From NCBI GenBank assembly GCA_910577155.1, contig CAJTMS010000006.1, positions 1-60,101 on the forward strand: a DNA stretch of 60,101 bases, read 5' to 3'. A program made the position numbers and the translations under genes. How positions within the stretch are numbered: position 1 is the stretch's first letter; each line of letters starts with the position of its first letter. The DNA comes from an uncultured Mailhella sp. (GTDB taxonomy: Bacteria > Desulfobacterota > Desulfovibrionia > Desulfovibrionales > Desulfovibrionaceae). This document shows, piece by piece, positions 17,112 to 26,017 of this stretch. The notes under the pieces were generated by a model that was not told the origin of the DNA, searched no databases, and saw only the letters and a program-made list of their open reading frames with translations.

Positions 17112-17834
17112 ATGAAAACGATAATGAAAAAAACACAGCCGATTGAAAAAACAACAGATCAACGAAAGCTTAAAGGCGAGCAAACACGGGAAAAACTTGT
17201 CATTGAAGCAATCCGCCTTTTTGGGCAATATGGATACAAAGCAACCAATACTCGGGCTCTGGCAGAAGCAGCGAAATGCAATCTCGGTCTTATCACCTTT
17301 CATTTTGGCGGAAAACAGGGACTTTATGAAGCGGCTATCCTCAGGGTAAAAAATCGTCTTATGGAAATGCTGACCCCTTCTGTCATAAAACTTGAAAACC
17401 TTGCAAAAGGCAATATGGAAGGCGAAAAGCTTTTTCAGGAATTAGCAAACGAAATTAACGCACTGGCTATCAAATTTATCGGTATGGAACAGGTTGCGGG
17501 GCATGCCCTCTTTCTTTTACAAAATATCAATGAAAAAAATACCTATAATATTACAGTGTACCGTGATGTGTTTTCCCCTCTTATTGCCAGCATTGAAGTC
17601 ATTATCAATAAAGCAACCAATGCCATCAATCCCTCACGGGCAAGGCTGAGTGCCTTTATGCTTATCAATACCACACTGGGTTTTTTACGTGACTATCCTG
17701 TTTTTTTTCCGGAAACAGAAGCAAGCTCAATAAAACAACCTTCCATTGATAATCTTGTGGAACTTCTCTCTCACCATTTAATGAGTGAATATCATACCTA
17801 TTTTCAATTTAAAATGGATAACGACTTAAAATAA
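17112..17834 (+). CDS. TetR/AcrR-family regulator, CecR-like
   Basis: A one-component transcription regulator of about 240 residues. The N-terminal helix-turn-helix is clear (EQTREKLVIEAIRLFGQYGY ... TRALAEAAKCNLGLITFHFGGK, about residues 22-67), followed by a C-terminal ligand domain like that of CecR/YbiH (DUF1956). Two in-frame ATGs (17112 and 17124) are possible. It is divergent from the sirtuin with a 130-bp gap likely to hold its own operator. No efflux pump or other obvious target lies next to it. The 3' flank is a copy of the dispersed repeat. Confidence 0.82.
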   Translation: MKTIMKKTQPIEKTTDQRKLKGEQTREKLVIEAIRLFGQYGYKATNTRALAEAAKCNLGLITFHFGGKQGLYEAAILRVKNRLMEMLTPSVIKLENLAKGNMEGEKLFQELANEINALAIKFIGMEQVAGHALFLLQNINEKNTYNITVYRDVFSPLIASIEVIINKATNAINPSRARLSAFMLINTTLGFLRDYPVFFPETEASSIKQPSIDNLVELLSHHLMSEYHTYFQFKMDNDLK

Positions 17835-17843
17835 TTTATTTTT

Positions 17844-18015
17844 GCTCTGTTATAGAAAGAGGTTGATAACCAATCACTTATAAAACATATCTTCTTGTTT
17901 TTCTGAAAGAAAAACAAGCAATACGGGGGTATGGGGGAAATCATTTCCCCCATAAAAAGAAAATCTTATAATTATATTTCGTAGTTATAAAATCAACCGT
18001 AAACTATAACAAAGC
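17844..18015 (+). repeat. Dispersed repeat, GCTCTG-ended type (best-preserved copy)
   Basis: A 172-bp unit. Left end GCTCTGTTATAGAAAGAGG; right end read inward GCTTTGTTATAGTTTACGG, both followed by TTGAT. Hairpin 1 is CTTGTTTTTCT (17894-17904) with AGAAAAACAAG (17908-17918). A G-rich link precedes hairpin 2 at 17931-17953, whose 11-bp arms ATGGGGGAAAT and ATTTCCCCCAT flank one C. It lies between two convergent genes, beyond the terminator of the minus-strand gene. No coding capacity was seen. Confidence 0.85.
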
Positions 18016-18047
18016 ATTTATTTTTTGTCATAGTATTACACTTGGAC

Positions 18048-18084
18048 ATAAAAAAAGCGACCTCATGTGAAGCCGCTTTTTTAT
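18048..18084 (-). terminator. Intrinsic terminator of the amino-acid binding protein gene
   Basis: An imperfect stem AAGCGGCTTC/GAGGTCGCTT on the minus strand, followed by seven T. It lies about 20 bases after the stop codon. Confidence 0.75.
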
Positions 18085-18103
18085 ATTATGCAAATATCAG
18101 CAA

Positions 18104-18850
18104 TTAAAATTCACCAAACCATTTGGTGTGGACTTCTTTTTCTTTGCCATTTTCTTTAATTGTTTTGAATCCGGCAGCAAGTTTATCCATAAGAGCAGTA
18201 TTGTCTTTCAAAACTAAGAAACCAATGACTTCTGCATCTTGACTGGTAAATGCAATCTTCATTTTACCTTTGTAACCTTCTTTTTGGCTGGCATAATATT
18301 TAGCAACAGGGTCATCGCACATAACAGCGTCAAGACGTCCGTTTGCCAAGTCTTCAAGAGCAAGCCCCACTTCATCATAGGTTACAAGTTCATAATCAGC
18401 ATCAATTTTCTTCAGCGCTTCACCGGCAGTTGTACCGATTTGGATACCAACTTTCTTTCCGCCCTTCAAGTCTTCAGGCTTTGCAATCGGGCTGTCATTA
18501 AGAACAACAAGAGCTTGAACAATATTATAAACCGGTTCTGAGAAGAGGTATTTCTTCTGACGGGCTTCAGTAATGGTTACACAAGAAGCAATAACATCGG
18601 CATTATGAGATTCAATTTCACCGAAAATGCCTTCCCATGTAGCATTTTTCCATGTGCATTTAATGTTTGCAGCTTCACAAATTGCGTCAAGAAGATCAAT
18701 TTCAAAACCAATAATTTTTTTATCCATGTCAATAAACTGCATGGGAGGCCAAGTTGGGTTTGTAGCAATCACAATTGCGTCATCTGCAGCCCCTGCTTGA
18801 CCAATCATCAAAGATAAAGCTAAAAACATTGAAGATAAAATCTTTTTCAT
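18104..18850 (-). CDS. Amino-acid ABC transporter substrate-binding protein, family 3
   Basis: A periplasmic solute-binding protein of 248 residues with a signal peptide (MKKILSSMFLALSLMIGQAGA). The mature part has the family 3 signatures TNPTWPPMQFIDMDKKIIGFEIDLLDAI and KVGIQIGTTAGEAL. Members bind polar or basic amino acids for ABC import or, less often, act in signalling. No permease or ATPase gene is next to it and it ends in its own terminator, so it is an orphan that must use a transporter encoded elsewhere. A good promoter lies directly upstream. Confidence 0.9.
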   Translation of the reverse strand: MKKILSSMFLALSLMIGQAGAADDAIVIATNPTWPPMQFIDMDKKIIGFEIDLLDAICEAANIKCTWKNATWEGIFGEIESHNADVIASCVTITEARQKKYLFSEPVYNIVQALVVLNDSPIAKPEDLKGGKKVGIQIGTTAGEALKKIDADYELVTYDEVGLALEDLANGRLDAVMCDDPVAKYYASQKEGYKGKMKIAFTSQDAEVIGFLVLKDNTALMDKLAAGFKTIKENGKEKEVHTKWFGEF

Positions 18851-18871
18851 TTCAACTCCAAAAAAAATACT

Positions 18872-18901
18872 TTTATATTGTTAAACAAAATAATTTTTCA
18901 A
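18872..18901 (-). promoter_or_regulatory. Sigma-70-type promoter of the binding-protein gene
   Basis: On the minus strand TTGAAA (18901-18896), an 18-base spacer, then TATAAA (18877-18872). The start codon with its GGAG site is about 20 bases downstream. The remaining 18902-19055 is very A/T-rich with a weak AT hairpin near 19037-19060 and nothing else recognised. Confidence 0.6.
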
Positions 18902-19055
18902 AAATGAAAAATTCCCTAAACTGAAGGCACTATAAAATAAATACTGATAATAGTCTAGAAAAATATATCTTGTGAAAAAAATTTTTATAAAAAAAGAGAA
19001 AAAAATGCCAAAAAAAGAAAGAAAAATTTATACGTATTTTACATTTTTGTAAATT

Positions 19056-19484
19056 TTACTTTAAGCGTATGGAATCCATGATAAACACAAAATCGGAACT
19101 CTCCCCAATTCCTGTTTTTGTAATCAGCATATCCTTTCGTCCTTTATAATATTCCACTAATGTCCACGCATTTCGATATCCATATAAGTGCTCAAAATAA
19201 TATATGGAATTTGTACGTTTGGTGAAATTATAACCGGCATAGGCTTTCATAATTGCCCGTGCATAACTTTCTAAACTTATGTTGTAAACAGAAATTTTTT
19301 TGACAATAAACGTAGCTTGCTGGGATTTATTTTCAAGTACAGCCTGTTCTTTCGTAGACTTCGTGACTTCCCAGTTTAAAGGAAGAGCAACTTCCATAAA
19401 CTCCAGTTTTTCTTCAAGAGCATAGGCAGGAGTAACAAATAATGCACAGAGCAAACAAATGGCAAATAAAACACGCTTCTTCAT
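19056..19484 (-). CDS. Small secreted protein of unknown function
   Basis: A 142-residue protein with a clear signal peptide (KKRVLFAICLLCALFVTPAYA, cut near 22). The mature part is a mixed alpha/beta chain of about 120 residues with no cysteines or motif I recognise (it opens LEFMEVALPLNWEV and ends DFVFIMDSIRLK). The pattern recalls small periplasmic proteins that test for a protein's own damage or folding, but that is only a guess. The ATG follows GAGG by about seven bases; a longer reading adds 19 residues. It diverges from the fmdB-hemC operon. Confidence 0.6.
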   Translation of the reverse strand: MKKRVLFAICLLCALFVTPAYALEEKLEFMEVALPLNWEVTKSTKEQAVLENKSQQATFIVKKISVYNISLESYARAIMKAYAGYNFTKRTNSIYYFEHLYGYRNAWTLVEYYKGRKDMLITKTGIGESSDFVFIMDSIRLK

Positions 19485-19576
19485 TTTTAACCTCATGTTT
19501 TTCTTAAAGCATATAATTTCATTTTTTGTCAATATCAGCAAAAAATAAATTAATTTTAAACTTTGCCGAGTTTATA

Positions 19577-19605
19577 TTGAAAAGTTAAACTCTTTCCTGT
19601 ATACT
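19577..19605 (+). promoter_or_regulatory. Sigma-70-type promoter of the fmdB-hemC-lon operon
   Basis: TTGAAA (19577-19582), exactly 17 bases, then TATACT (19600-19605), 28 bases before the first start codon. This is the best sigma-70-type match seen in the window. Confidence 0.7.
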
Positions 19606-19632
19606 CCAAAAAAATTTTTATAGGGAGTTACT

Positions 19633-19875
19633 ATGCCTCTTTATGAATTTCATTGTTTAAATTGTGATACCGAATTTGAAGAACTTGTTTTTTCCCAAAC
19701 CGAATTACCTCCTTGTCCGCATTGTTCCAGCCGTAACACGGAAAAACTTATTTCAAGACCTTGCAGAAACAGACAATCAAGCGGTTCTGCTCTTGATATT
19801 CCAAGCATGTCATCCCAGCCTTCAGGCGGCTGTGCAGGCTGTTCCGGCGGATCTTGTGCAACATGCGGACATTAA
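19633..19875 (+). CDS. FmdB-family zinc-ribbon protein
   Basis: An 80-residue protein whose first 40 residues form the FmdB-type zinc ribbon: MPLYEFHCLNCDTEFEELV, then CPHC about 20 residues on. The tail is rich in Ser, Gly and Cys (CAGCSGGSCATCGH). The family was first described as putative regulators next to formamidase genes; its role in most bacteria is unknown. It leads an operon with hemC (31 bp on) and the LonB-like protease. A paralog at 58149 leads a gene pair with another protease. Confidence 0.85.
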   Translation: MPLYEFHCLNCDTEFEELVFSQTELPPCPHCSSRNTEKLISRPCRNRQSSGSALDIPSMSSQPSGGCAGCSGGSCATCGH

Positions 19876-19906
19876 TCCGCATTATTTGGTATGTTAAGGA
19901 TTATCA

Positions 19907-20839
19907 ATGAAAAAAATTACTATTGCAACACGCGGCAGTGCATTAGCCCTATGGCAGGCTAATCATATCAAAGAACTTTTACAAAATAAATATAAAGAGT
20001 TAGAAATAGAATTAAGCATTATTAAAACAAAAGGAGATATCATTTTAGATGTTCCTCTGGCTAAAGTCGGAGGAAAAGGGCTTTTTGTCAAAGAAATTGA
20101 AGATGCACTCCTGAGCGGTAATGCAGATTTAGCTGTGCACAGCATGAAAGACGTCCCCATGGTTCTTCCTAAAGGACTGATATTGGGAGCCATCCCTGAA
20201 CGTGAAGACAGATATGATGTTTTTCTTTCCAAAAACTACAAAAATATCGGAGAATTACCGCAAAATGCAGTTTTGGGCACAAGCAGTCTGCGCAGGCAGG
20301 CACAAATTTTAGCGCTCCGTCCGGATTTATCTATAAAAATGCTTCGCGGAAACGTGCAGACACGTATCAATAAAATGCTTAATGGAGAATTTGACGCCAT
20401 TATTTTAGCATCAGCAGGCATTAAACGTTTGGGATTATCGGTTCCGTATCAAGTTCCCCTCACTGCTCCACAATTTTTGCCAGCCTGCGGACAGGGAGCA
20501 TTGGGGATTGAAATCCGTGAAGACAGACAAGATATTATTGACCTTATTGCTTTTCTCAATCACCAAGAAACGCAAATTTGTGTTGAGGCTGAACGGGCTT
20601 TTCTCAAAACACTTGACGGCGGCTGTCAGGTTCCCATTGCGTCCCATACACAATTAAACGGTAATACCCTTGTTTTGGAAGGGCTTGTGGCAGAACCGAA
20701 TGCAAGTAAAATTATCCGCTATACACTGGAAGACAGCGTTGATAACCGCATTGCATTGGGTGAAAATGTCGCCAGAAAAATTTTAGAAAATGGCGGAAAA
20801 GAAATTCTTGAACAAGTATATGCAGAGGAATTAAAATGA
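19907..20839 (+). CDS. hemC: Hydroxymethylbilane synthase (porphobilinogen deaminase)
   Basis: Joins four porphobilinogens into hydroxymethylbilane, the common precursor of siroheme, heme and cobamides. The 310-residue protein has TRGSALALWQAN, HSMKDVP, TSSLRRQAQ, RGNVQTR and the cofactor-bearing Cys in LDGGCQVPIASH near residue 240. In sulfate reducers its product goes through siroheme to heme, which fits the cbiK and siroheme decarboxylase genes found elsewhere in the window. The stop overlaps the start of the protease gene (ATGA), so translation is coupled. Confidence 0.96.
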   Translation: MKKITIATRGSALALWQANHIKELLQNKYKELEIELSIIKTKGDIILDVPLAKVGGKGLFVKEIEDALLSGNADLAVHSMKDVPMVLPKGLILGAIPEREDRYDVFLSKNYKNIGELPQNAVLGTSSLRRQAQILALRPDLSIKMLRGNVQTRINKMLNGEFDAIILASAGIKRLGLSVPYQVPLTAPQFLPACGQGALGIEIREDRQDIIDLIAFLNHQETQICVEAERAFLKTLDGGCQVPIASHTQLNGNTLVLEGLVAEPNASKIIRYTLEDSVDNRIALGENVARKILENGGKEILEQVYAEELK

Positions 20840-23280
20840 GCAAAATTACCCCACTTCCGGCAAATAAACTGTATACATCTTTTGATGCAAAAAAAATCCC
20901 TTGGGAAACAAGCAGCGATATTCCCAAATCTTTGCGAAAAGATTTTTCTCAGCCCCGTGCAGTAAACGCCCTTACCCTTGCGTTAAATATTAAAGACAAT
21001 GGATATAATGTTTATTTAGCCGGAGACAGTGATCTTGGCAGAGCCTATATGCTTTCCCAGTTTCTCAAACCCATTGCCCTTAAAAAAGAAACACCGCCGG
21101 ACTTGCTTTATGTCAATAACTTTGAAAATGAAGACAATCCCATTTTATTAAAAGTTATTGCAGGACAAGGAAAAATTTTAAAGTCAGAACTTGCTAAGAT
21201 TTTGCTGCAAATTAAAAAAGAAATTCCTTTGCGTTTTGAAACTCATGCCTATGAAAAAAAACGGCAGGCTCTTTTATCCAATTTCCAAAAAATCCGTGAA
21301 AGCTTTATCCACGAAATGGATACTATTGCTGAAAAACAAGGTTTTAACTTAGATATTGACGAACAGGGCAGCCTTACTCTTTATCCGTTAATTGAAGGAA
21401 AACGTCTCAGCGATGAAGACTTTGAGATGTTAGACGTTAATATCCGCTCTGCTATCAAACGCAAAAGCGATCATTTGCTCCACAGCATGACCGCCGTTAT
21501 TAAAAAGTTGAGTAAAGCAGAACGTGATTATAAACAAAATCAAAAAGAACTTGATAAAGAAGTCATGGTTGATGTTTTGCATAAATATTTTACTCCTTTT
21601 CAGGAAAAGTTTTGCAGCCATGCAGGAAAATACGAGGAAAGCATAAAGACTTTTTTTGAAAACATGTATAAAGACATGATTGAGAATATGGATTTATTCT
21701 TGGCCAAAGAAACACCTATTCCTCTGAGCCTTGCAGAACTGACACTCCCCGCGCTTCCGGCACAGGAACATAATTTATCCCGTTATGAACTCAATCTTTT
21801 TGTTGATAACAGCAATCTCAAAGGTGCTCCTGTTATTTTTGAAAGCCACCCGACCTTTTTCAATGTGCTTGGCTGTATTGAACGAGAATCGGAAATGGGG
21901 GCTTTATCCACCAACTTTACCTTAATTAAAGCAGGTTCCGTACATAGAGCAAACGGCGGCTATTTGGCTTTTCATATTGAAGATATCCTTGCTCACCCCA
22001 GTGCATGGGATGGTTTAATGCGTGTGCTTCGTGCTCAAAAAAGTAAAGTTGAAGACGACAGCAACGAACTTATCAAAACCAAAACCATTTCCCCGGATGC
22101 GCTTGATTTGGATTTAAAAGTTATTCTCATTGGAACTGATCAGATTTATGAAACCTTACTGGAAAATGATGATAGATTTTCCAAATTGTTCAAAATTAAA
22201 GCCCAAATGAGTCTTGATACAGAAAGAAACGCACAAAATATCAAAGCATGGCTGCACAATCTTGCCCATATTATTGAAGAATCCAACCTGCTTCCTTTTG
22301 ACAGAGAAGCGCTTGCAACCTTGGTCGATTATTCTACCCTTGTGTGCGAAGACCATACAAAAATTACTCTCAAATTCCCGCTTATCCGCGAAACCATGAT
22401 CGAAGCTTCAGCCTTGGCAAGTATCGACAAAAAAGACATGGTAGGCAAAGACTATGTTTATAAAGCCTATTATGAAAAAATGCACCGCTCTGCCTATATT
22501 GAAGAACTCTTCATGGAAGAATACAACAGGGATATGATTAAAATCCAAACATCAGGCTATGGGGTTGGCAGAGTGAACGGCTTATCTGTCACCTATGCAG
22601 GACAATTTGAATTTGGGCTTCCTCACCAGATTTCCTGTACTGTGGGCGTTGGACATGGCGGAATTATTGACCTTGAACGGGAATCCGAACTTGCGGGACC
22701 AATTCATACCAAAGCCATGATGATTTTAAAAAGTTATCTGGTTGCGCAATTTGCACAAAATAAACCTCTTGTGCTGACAGGAAGCCTTTGCTTTGAACAA
22801 AGTTACAATGGCATTGAAGGCGACTCTGCTTCCGGTGCGGAACTTGTGGCGCTGCTTTCTGCTATTTCCAAAACTCCAATCAATTTGAGCCTTGCCATGA
22901 CCGGTGCTGTCAGTCAGGCTGGTGATATTATGGCTGTTGGCGGAGTAACCAGAAAAATTGAAGGATTTTTCAAACTTTGTGAACAAAGAGGGCTTACCGG
23001 CAAACAAGGTGTTATTATTCCAAAAGATAATATTGAGCACCTCATGCTCAATGAAAAAGTACGCAATGCAGTTGAAAATGGCATGTTTGCCATTTATCCC
23101 GTCAGCCATGTAACCGAAGCTCTGGAGCTTTTAACCGGTATTCCGGCAGGAAAACGCTCAAAATCAGGCTCTTTCCCCAAAAATACCCTCTTCCATACTG
23201 TCGATATGGAATTGCATGAACTTGGCTGGCTTGCTGAAAACTCTTTCAAGACCCGCAGAAAGAAAGAAAAAGGCAAATAA
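20836..23280 (+). CDS. LonB-like ATP-dependent protease (S16, COG1067 type)
   Basis: An 814-residue relative of Lon. The N-terminal half is an AAA_32-type domain whose P-loop position reads LAGDSDLGRAYML rather than the classical GxxGxGKS/T. A helical middle part (about 140-270) looks like a coiled coil. The C-terminal protease domain has the Ser of the Ser-Lys dyad in EGDSASGAE and the Lys in the VGGVTRKIEG region about 45 residues later. From memory, Desulfovibrio proteins of this family show the same altered P-loop, so ATP use may be unusual. It is coupled to hemC by an ATGA overlap. Confidence 0.85.
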   Translation: MSKITPLPANKLYTSFDAKKIPWETSSDIPKSLRKDFSQPRAVNALTLALNIKDNGYNVYLAGDSDLGRAYMLSQFLKPIALKKETPPDLLYVNNFENEDNPILLKVIAGQGKILKSELAKILLQIKKEIPLRFETHAYEKKRQALLSNFQKIRESFIHEMDTIAEKQGFNLDIDEQGSLTLYPLIEGKRLSDEDFEMLDVNIRSAIKRKSDHLLHSMTAVIKKLSKAERDYKQNQKELDKEVMVDVLHKYFTPFQEKFCSHAGKYEESIKTFFENMYKDMIENMDLFLAKETPIPLSLAELTLPALPAQEHNLSRYELNLFVDNSNLKGAPVIFESHPTFFNVLGCIERESEMGALSTNFTLIKAGSVHRANGGYLAFHIEDILAHPSAWDGLMRVLRAQKSKVEDDSNELIKTKTISPDALDLDLKVILIGTDQIYETLLENDDRFSKLFKIKAQMSLDTERNAQNIKAWLHNLAHIIEESNLLPFDREALATLVDYSTLVCEDHTKITLKFPLIRETMIEASALASIDKKDMVGKDYVYKAYYEKMHRSAYIEELFMEEYNRDMIKIQTSGYGVGRVNGLSVTYAGQFEFGLPHQISCTVGVGHGGIIDLERESELAGPIHTKAMMILKSYLVAQFAQNKPLVLTGSLCFEQSYNGIEGDSASGAELVALLSAISKTPINLSLAMTGAVSQAGDIMAVGGVTRKIEGFFKLCEQRGLTGKQGVIIPKDNIEHLMLNEKVRNAVENGMFAIYPVSHVTEALELLTGIPAGKRSKSGSFPKNTLFHTVDMELHELGWLAENSFKTRRKKEKGK

Positions 23281-23316
23281 TGATACAGCAATAAAACCAA
23301 TTATCCCCACACACAA

Positions 23317-23387
23317 CAAAACCGTTATACATGACAACGTATAACGGTTTTGAATTTGGTGGGTTTGGGAGGGATAATCCCTCCCAA
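23317..23387. repeat. Two-hairpin core of the dispersed repeat, without recognisable ends
   Basis: Hairpin 1 is CAAAACCGTTATAC (23317-23330) pairing exactly with GTATAACGGTTTTG (23339-23352). A G-rich link precedes hairpin 2, TTGGGAGGGAT (23365-23375), one A, ATCCCTCCCAA (23377-23387). Order and architecture are those of the dispersed repeats, and AAGAAAAA follows as in the copy at 1104. It lies between the convergent LonB-like and glyA genes and may act as a two-way transcription barrier. Confidence 0.6.
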
Positions 23388-23410
23388 GAAAAAAGAAAAT
23401 AAAATTAAAA

Positions 23411-24661
23411 TTAATACGCAAACAATGGGAAACGGCTGGCAAAGTCTGCAACAGCGCGGTTAATTTTTTCTAAGTGTGCATCATCGGTGACATGGGCAAG
23501 GACATCAATAATCCATTCAGCAACCTGATCCATTTCTTTTTCTTTCATGCCGCGGGTAGTGAGTGCAGGCGTACCGATACGCACACCGCTTGTAACAAAG
23601 GGTGAACGGCTTTCAAAAGGAACGGTATTTTTATTCACTGTAATGCCTGCCTTATCAAGGGCATGTTCTGCATCTTTACCCGTAATATCTTTATTGGTTA
23701 AATCCAAGAGCATCAAGTGGTTGTCTGTACCGCCGGAAACAATGTCATAGCCGGCGTCAAGCAGACGTTTTGCCAAATGGCCGGCATTTTTTACAACTTG
23801 CTTTTGGTATTCGATAAATTCAGGGTGAAGAGCCTCACCAAAGGCAACAGCTTTTGCAGCAATAACATGCATGAGAGGTCCGCCTTGGATACCGGGGAAA
23901 ATTTGGCTGTTAATGGTTTTTGCCATATTATTTTCTTCAGTGCTGTTTGCTAAAATCATACCGCCGCGGGGACCGCGCAAGGTCTTGTGAGTTGTTGTGG
24001 TTGTTATATGTGCATGAGGAACAGGAGAGGGATGTAAACCTGCGGCAACGAGCCCTGCAATATGAGCCATATCGACCATAAGTTTGGCGCCTACACTGTC
24101 GGCAATTTTGCGGAACCGTTCAAAATCAATGATACGGGAATAGGCGCTCGCCCCTGCTACAATAACTTGCGGTTTCTTTTCATGGGCAATTTCTTCTAAT
24201 TTATCATAGTCAATTCTGCCGGTTTCTTTATCCACACCATAGAAAATAATATTGAAAAGCTTACCGGAAAAGTTTACAGGGCTGCCATGGGTCAAATGTC
24301 CCCCATGGGATAAATCCATACCCAAAATCGTATCTCCAGGTTTGGCAATGGCAAAATAGGCACCCATATTTGCCTGACTGCCGGAATGAGGCTGCACGTT
24401 TACATAGTTACAGCCAAAAATTTCCATAGCACGTTCCTGCGCAATGGTTTCAGGAATATCAACATATTCGCAGCCGCCGTAATAGCGCTTGGAAGGATAT
24501 CCTTCAGCATATTTATGGGTTAATATGGACCCCTGTGCTTCACGGACAGCATTGGACACAAAGTTTTCTGACGCAATCAGTTCCAATTTGGTTACCTGAC
24601 GTCTATTTTCATTGTAAATTGCTTCTGCAATTCTTGGGTCTTGGGAAATAATATTCTGCAT
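23411..24661 (-). CDS. glyA: Serine hydroxymethyltransferase
   Basis: A pyridoxal-phosphate enzyme that converts serine and tetrahydrofolate to glycine and methylene-tetrahydrofolate. The 416-residue protein has SENFVS, YAEGYPSKRYYGG, HGGHLTHG, DMAHIAGL and the cofactor Lys in TTTTHKTLRGPRGG near residue 226. I start at the ATG eight bases after GAGGAG (protein MQNIISQDP); the longer reading adds five residues. It is downstream of the fatty-acid cluster, behind a terminator placed just before its start. Confidence 0.97.
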   Translation of the reverse strand: MQNIISQDPRIAEAIYNENRRQVTKLELIASENFVSNAVREAQGSILTHKYAEGYPSKRYYGGCEYVDIPETIAQERAMEIFGCNYVNVQPHSGSQANMGAYFAIAKPGDTILGMDLSHGGHLTHGSPVNFSGKLFNIIFYGVDKETGRIDYDKLEEIAHEKKPQVIVAGASAYSRIIDFERFRKIADSVGAKLMVDMAHIAGLVAAGLHPSPVPHAHITTTTTHKTLRGPRGGMILANSTEENNMAKTINSQIFPGIQGGPLMHVIAAKAVAFGEALHPEFIEYQKQVVKNAGHLAKRLLDAGYDIVSGGTDNHLMLLDLTNKDITGKDAEHALDKAGITVNKNTVPFESRSPFVTSGVRIGTPALTTRGMKEKEMDQVAEWIIDVLAHVTDDAHLEKINRAVADFASRFPLFAY

Positions 24662-24683
24662 GGCTAAACTCCTCATAATTATT

Positions 24684-24726
24684 AAAAAAAACGCTATAAA
24701 CAGTGAAACTCATTTATAGCGTTTTA
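24684..24726 (-). terminator. Intrinsic terminator between fabF and glyA
   Basis: AAAACGCTATAAA (24725-24713 on the minus strand) pairs with TTTATAGCGTTTT (24700-24688) and a T-run follows. It lies 22 bases after the fabF stop and 23 before the glyA start, so some read-through or an internal promoter must supply glyA. Confidence 0.8.
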
Positions 24727-24747
24727 TCAAAATTTTAGCAATAAAAA

Positions 24748-25995
24748 TTATGCTTCATAACGTTTATAGAGCATACTTGCGTTTGTACCGCCGAAGCCAA
24801 AATTACTGCAAAGAACATATTTGGGATCAAGTTTTTTCGGTCCGTGAGCCATATAATTTAAATCACACATGGGGTCGGGATTTTCAAGATTGAGAGTTCC
24901 CGGAACAGTTCCGCTTTCAAGGGTCAACACGGAAATAACACTTTCAACCCCACCTGCTGCGCCAAGCAAATGTCCCAATTGGGATTTATTGGAACAAATG
25001 GCAATATCTTTCGCATGCTCACCAAAAACTTGCTTAATAGCTTTTGTTTCTGCTTCGTCATTAGCATGGGTTGAGGTACCATGGGCGTTGATACTGTCAA
25101 TTTCATGGGGAGCAACATTTGCATCTTCAAGAGCACGCTTCATGGAAAGAGCCATGCCTGCACCGCTTTCAAGAGGGGCAACCATGTGATTGGCATCATC
25201 AGAAGCGCCAAAGCCAACAACTTCAGCGTAAATATGTGCATTACGGGCAAGGGCACTCTCTAAACTTTCCAAAAGCAGCAAACCTGCCCCTTCGCCCATA
25301 ACAAAGCCGCCGCGTTCAGCATCAAAAGGACGGGAAGCTTTTTCGGGAGTATCATTATACTTGGTACAAAGAGCTTTCATGGAAGTAAAGCCGGAAATAC
25401 CCATGGGAGTAATGGTGGATTCCGCTCCGCCGGTAATCATGGCGTCACAGCGACCCATGACAATTTCAGTATAAGCAGCTCCAATGGAATGGGTTGCAGA
25501 AGCACAGGCACTGGTCAGCACATAGTTGGGACCTTTAGCGCCGACCATAATGGCAATTTGTCCCGGTGACATATTGGAAATAAGCATGGGGATATAGAAA
25601 GGTGAAATACGGGACGGACCGGCTTCAAGCAGTTTTGAATGGAACATTTCAATAGTGTTCAAACCGCCAAGCCCGACACCGATGATAACTCCGAGCCGAT
25701 CAGCGTTTTCGTCAGTTACTTTATACCCTGAATTTTCCATAAGCTGCATTGCGGCGCATACGGAAAACTGAGTAAATCTATCCATGCGTTTGCTTTGTTT
25801 TGCCGGAATATAAGTATCTGGATTAAAATCAGGAATTTCTCCTGCAATATCAGTATCAAAACCGGTGGTATCAAAACTTGTAATTTTTTTAATACCGGAT
25901 TTTCCTGCCAAAATTCCTTCCCATGTGTTTTTCACATCAAGTCCCAACGGGGTAATGGCAGCAATACCTGTAACGACAACACGTTTTCTAGACAT
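24748..25995 (-). CDS. fabF: Beta-ketoacyl-ACP synthase II
   Basis: Condensing enzyme of fatty-acid elongation, extending acyl-ACP with malonyl-ACP. The 415-residue protein has RKRVVVTGIAAITPLG at the start, the active-site Cys in TSACASATHSIG near residue 164, and the two catalytic His in NAHGTSTHANDEAE and KSQLGHLLGAAGG. It follows acpP by 56 bp, but a terminator-like hairpin stands between them, so it is probably expressed at a lower level than ACP. Confidence 0.96.
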   Translation of the reverse strand: MSRKRVVVTGIAAITPLGLDVKNTWEGILAGKSGIKKITSFDTTGFDTDIAGEIPDFNPDTYIPAKQSKRMDRFTQFSVCAAMQLMENSGYKVTDENADRLGVIIGVGLGGLNTIEMFHSKLLEAGPSRISPFYIPMLISNMSPGQIAIMVGAKGPNYVLTSACASATHSIGAAYTEIVMGRCDAMITGGAESTITPMGISGFTSMKALCTKYNDTPEKASRPFDAERGGFVMGEGAGLLLLESLESALARNAHIYAEVVGFGASDDANHMVAPLESGAGMALSMKRALEDANVAPHEIDSINAHGTSTHANDEAETKAIKQVFGEHAKDIAICSNKSQLGHLLGAAGGVESVISVLTLESGTVPGTLNLENPDPMCDLNYMAHGPKKLDPKYVLCSNFGFGGTNASMLYKRYEA

Positions 25996-26017
25996 CTTAT
26001 ATCCTCATTTTTTTGTA

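Noticed and set aside
20836..23280. Altered P-loop of the LonB-like protease as a defect
   Set aside because: From memory the same form occurs in Desulfovibrio relatives, so it is probably a subfamily trait and not decay.
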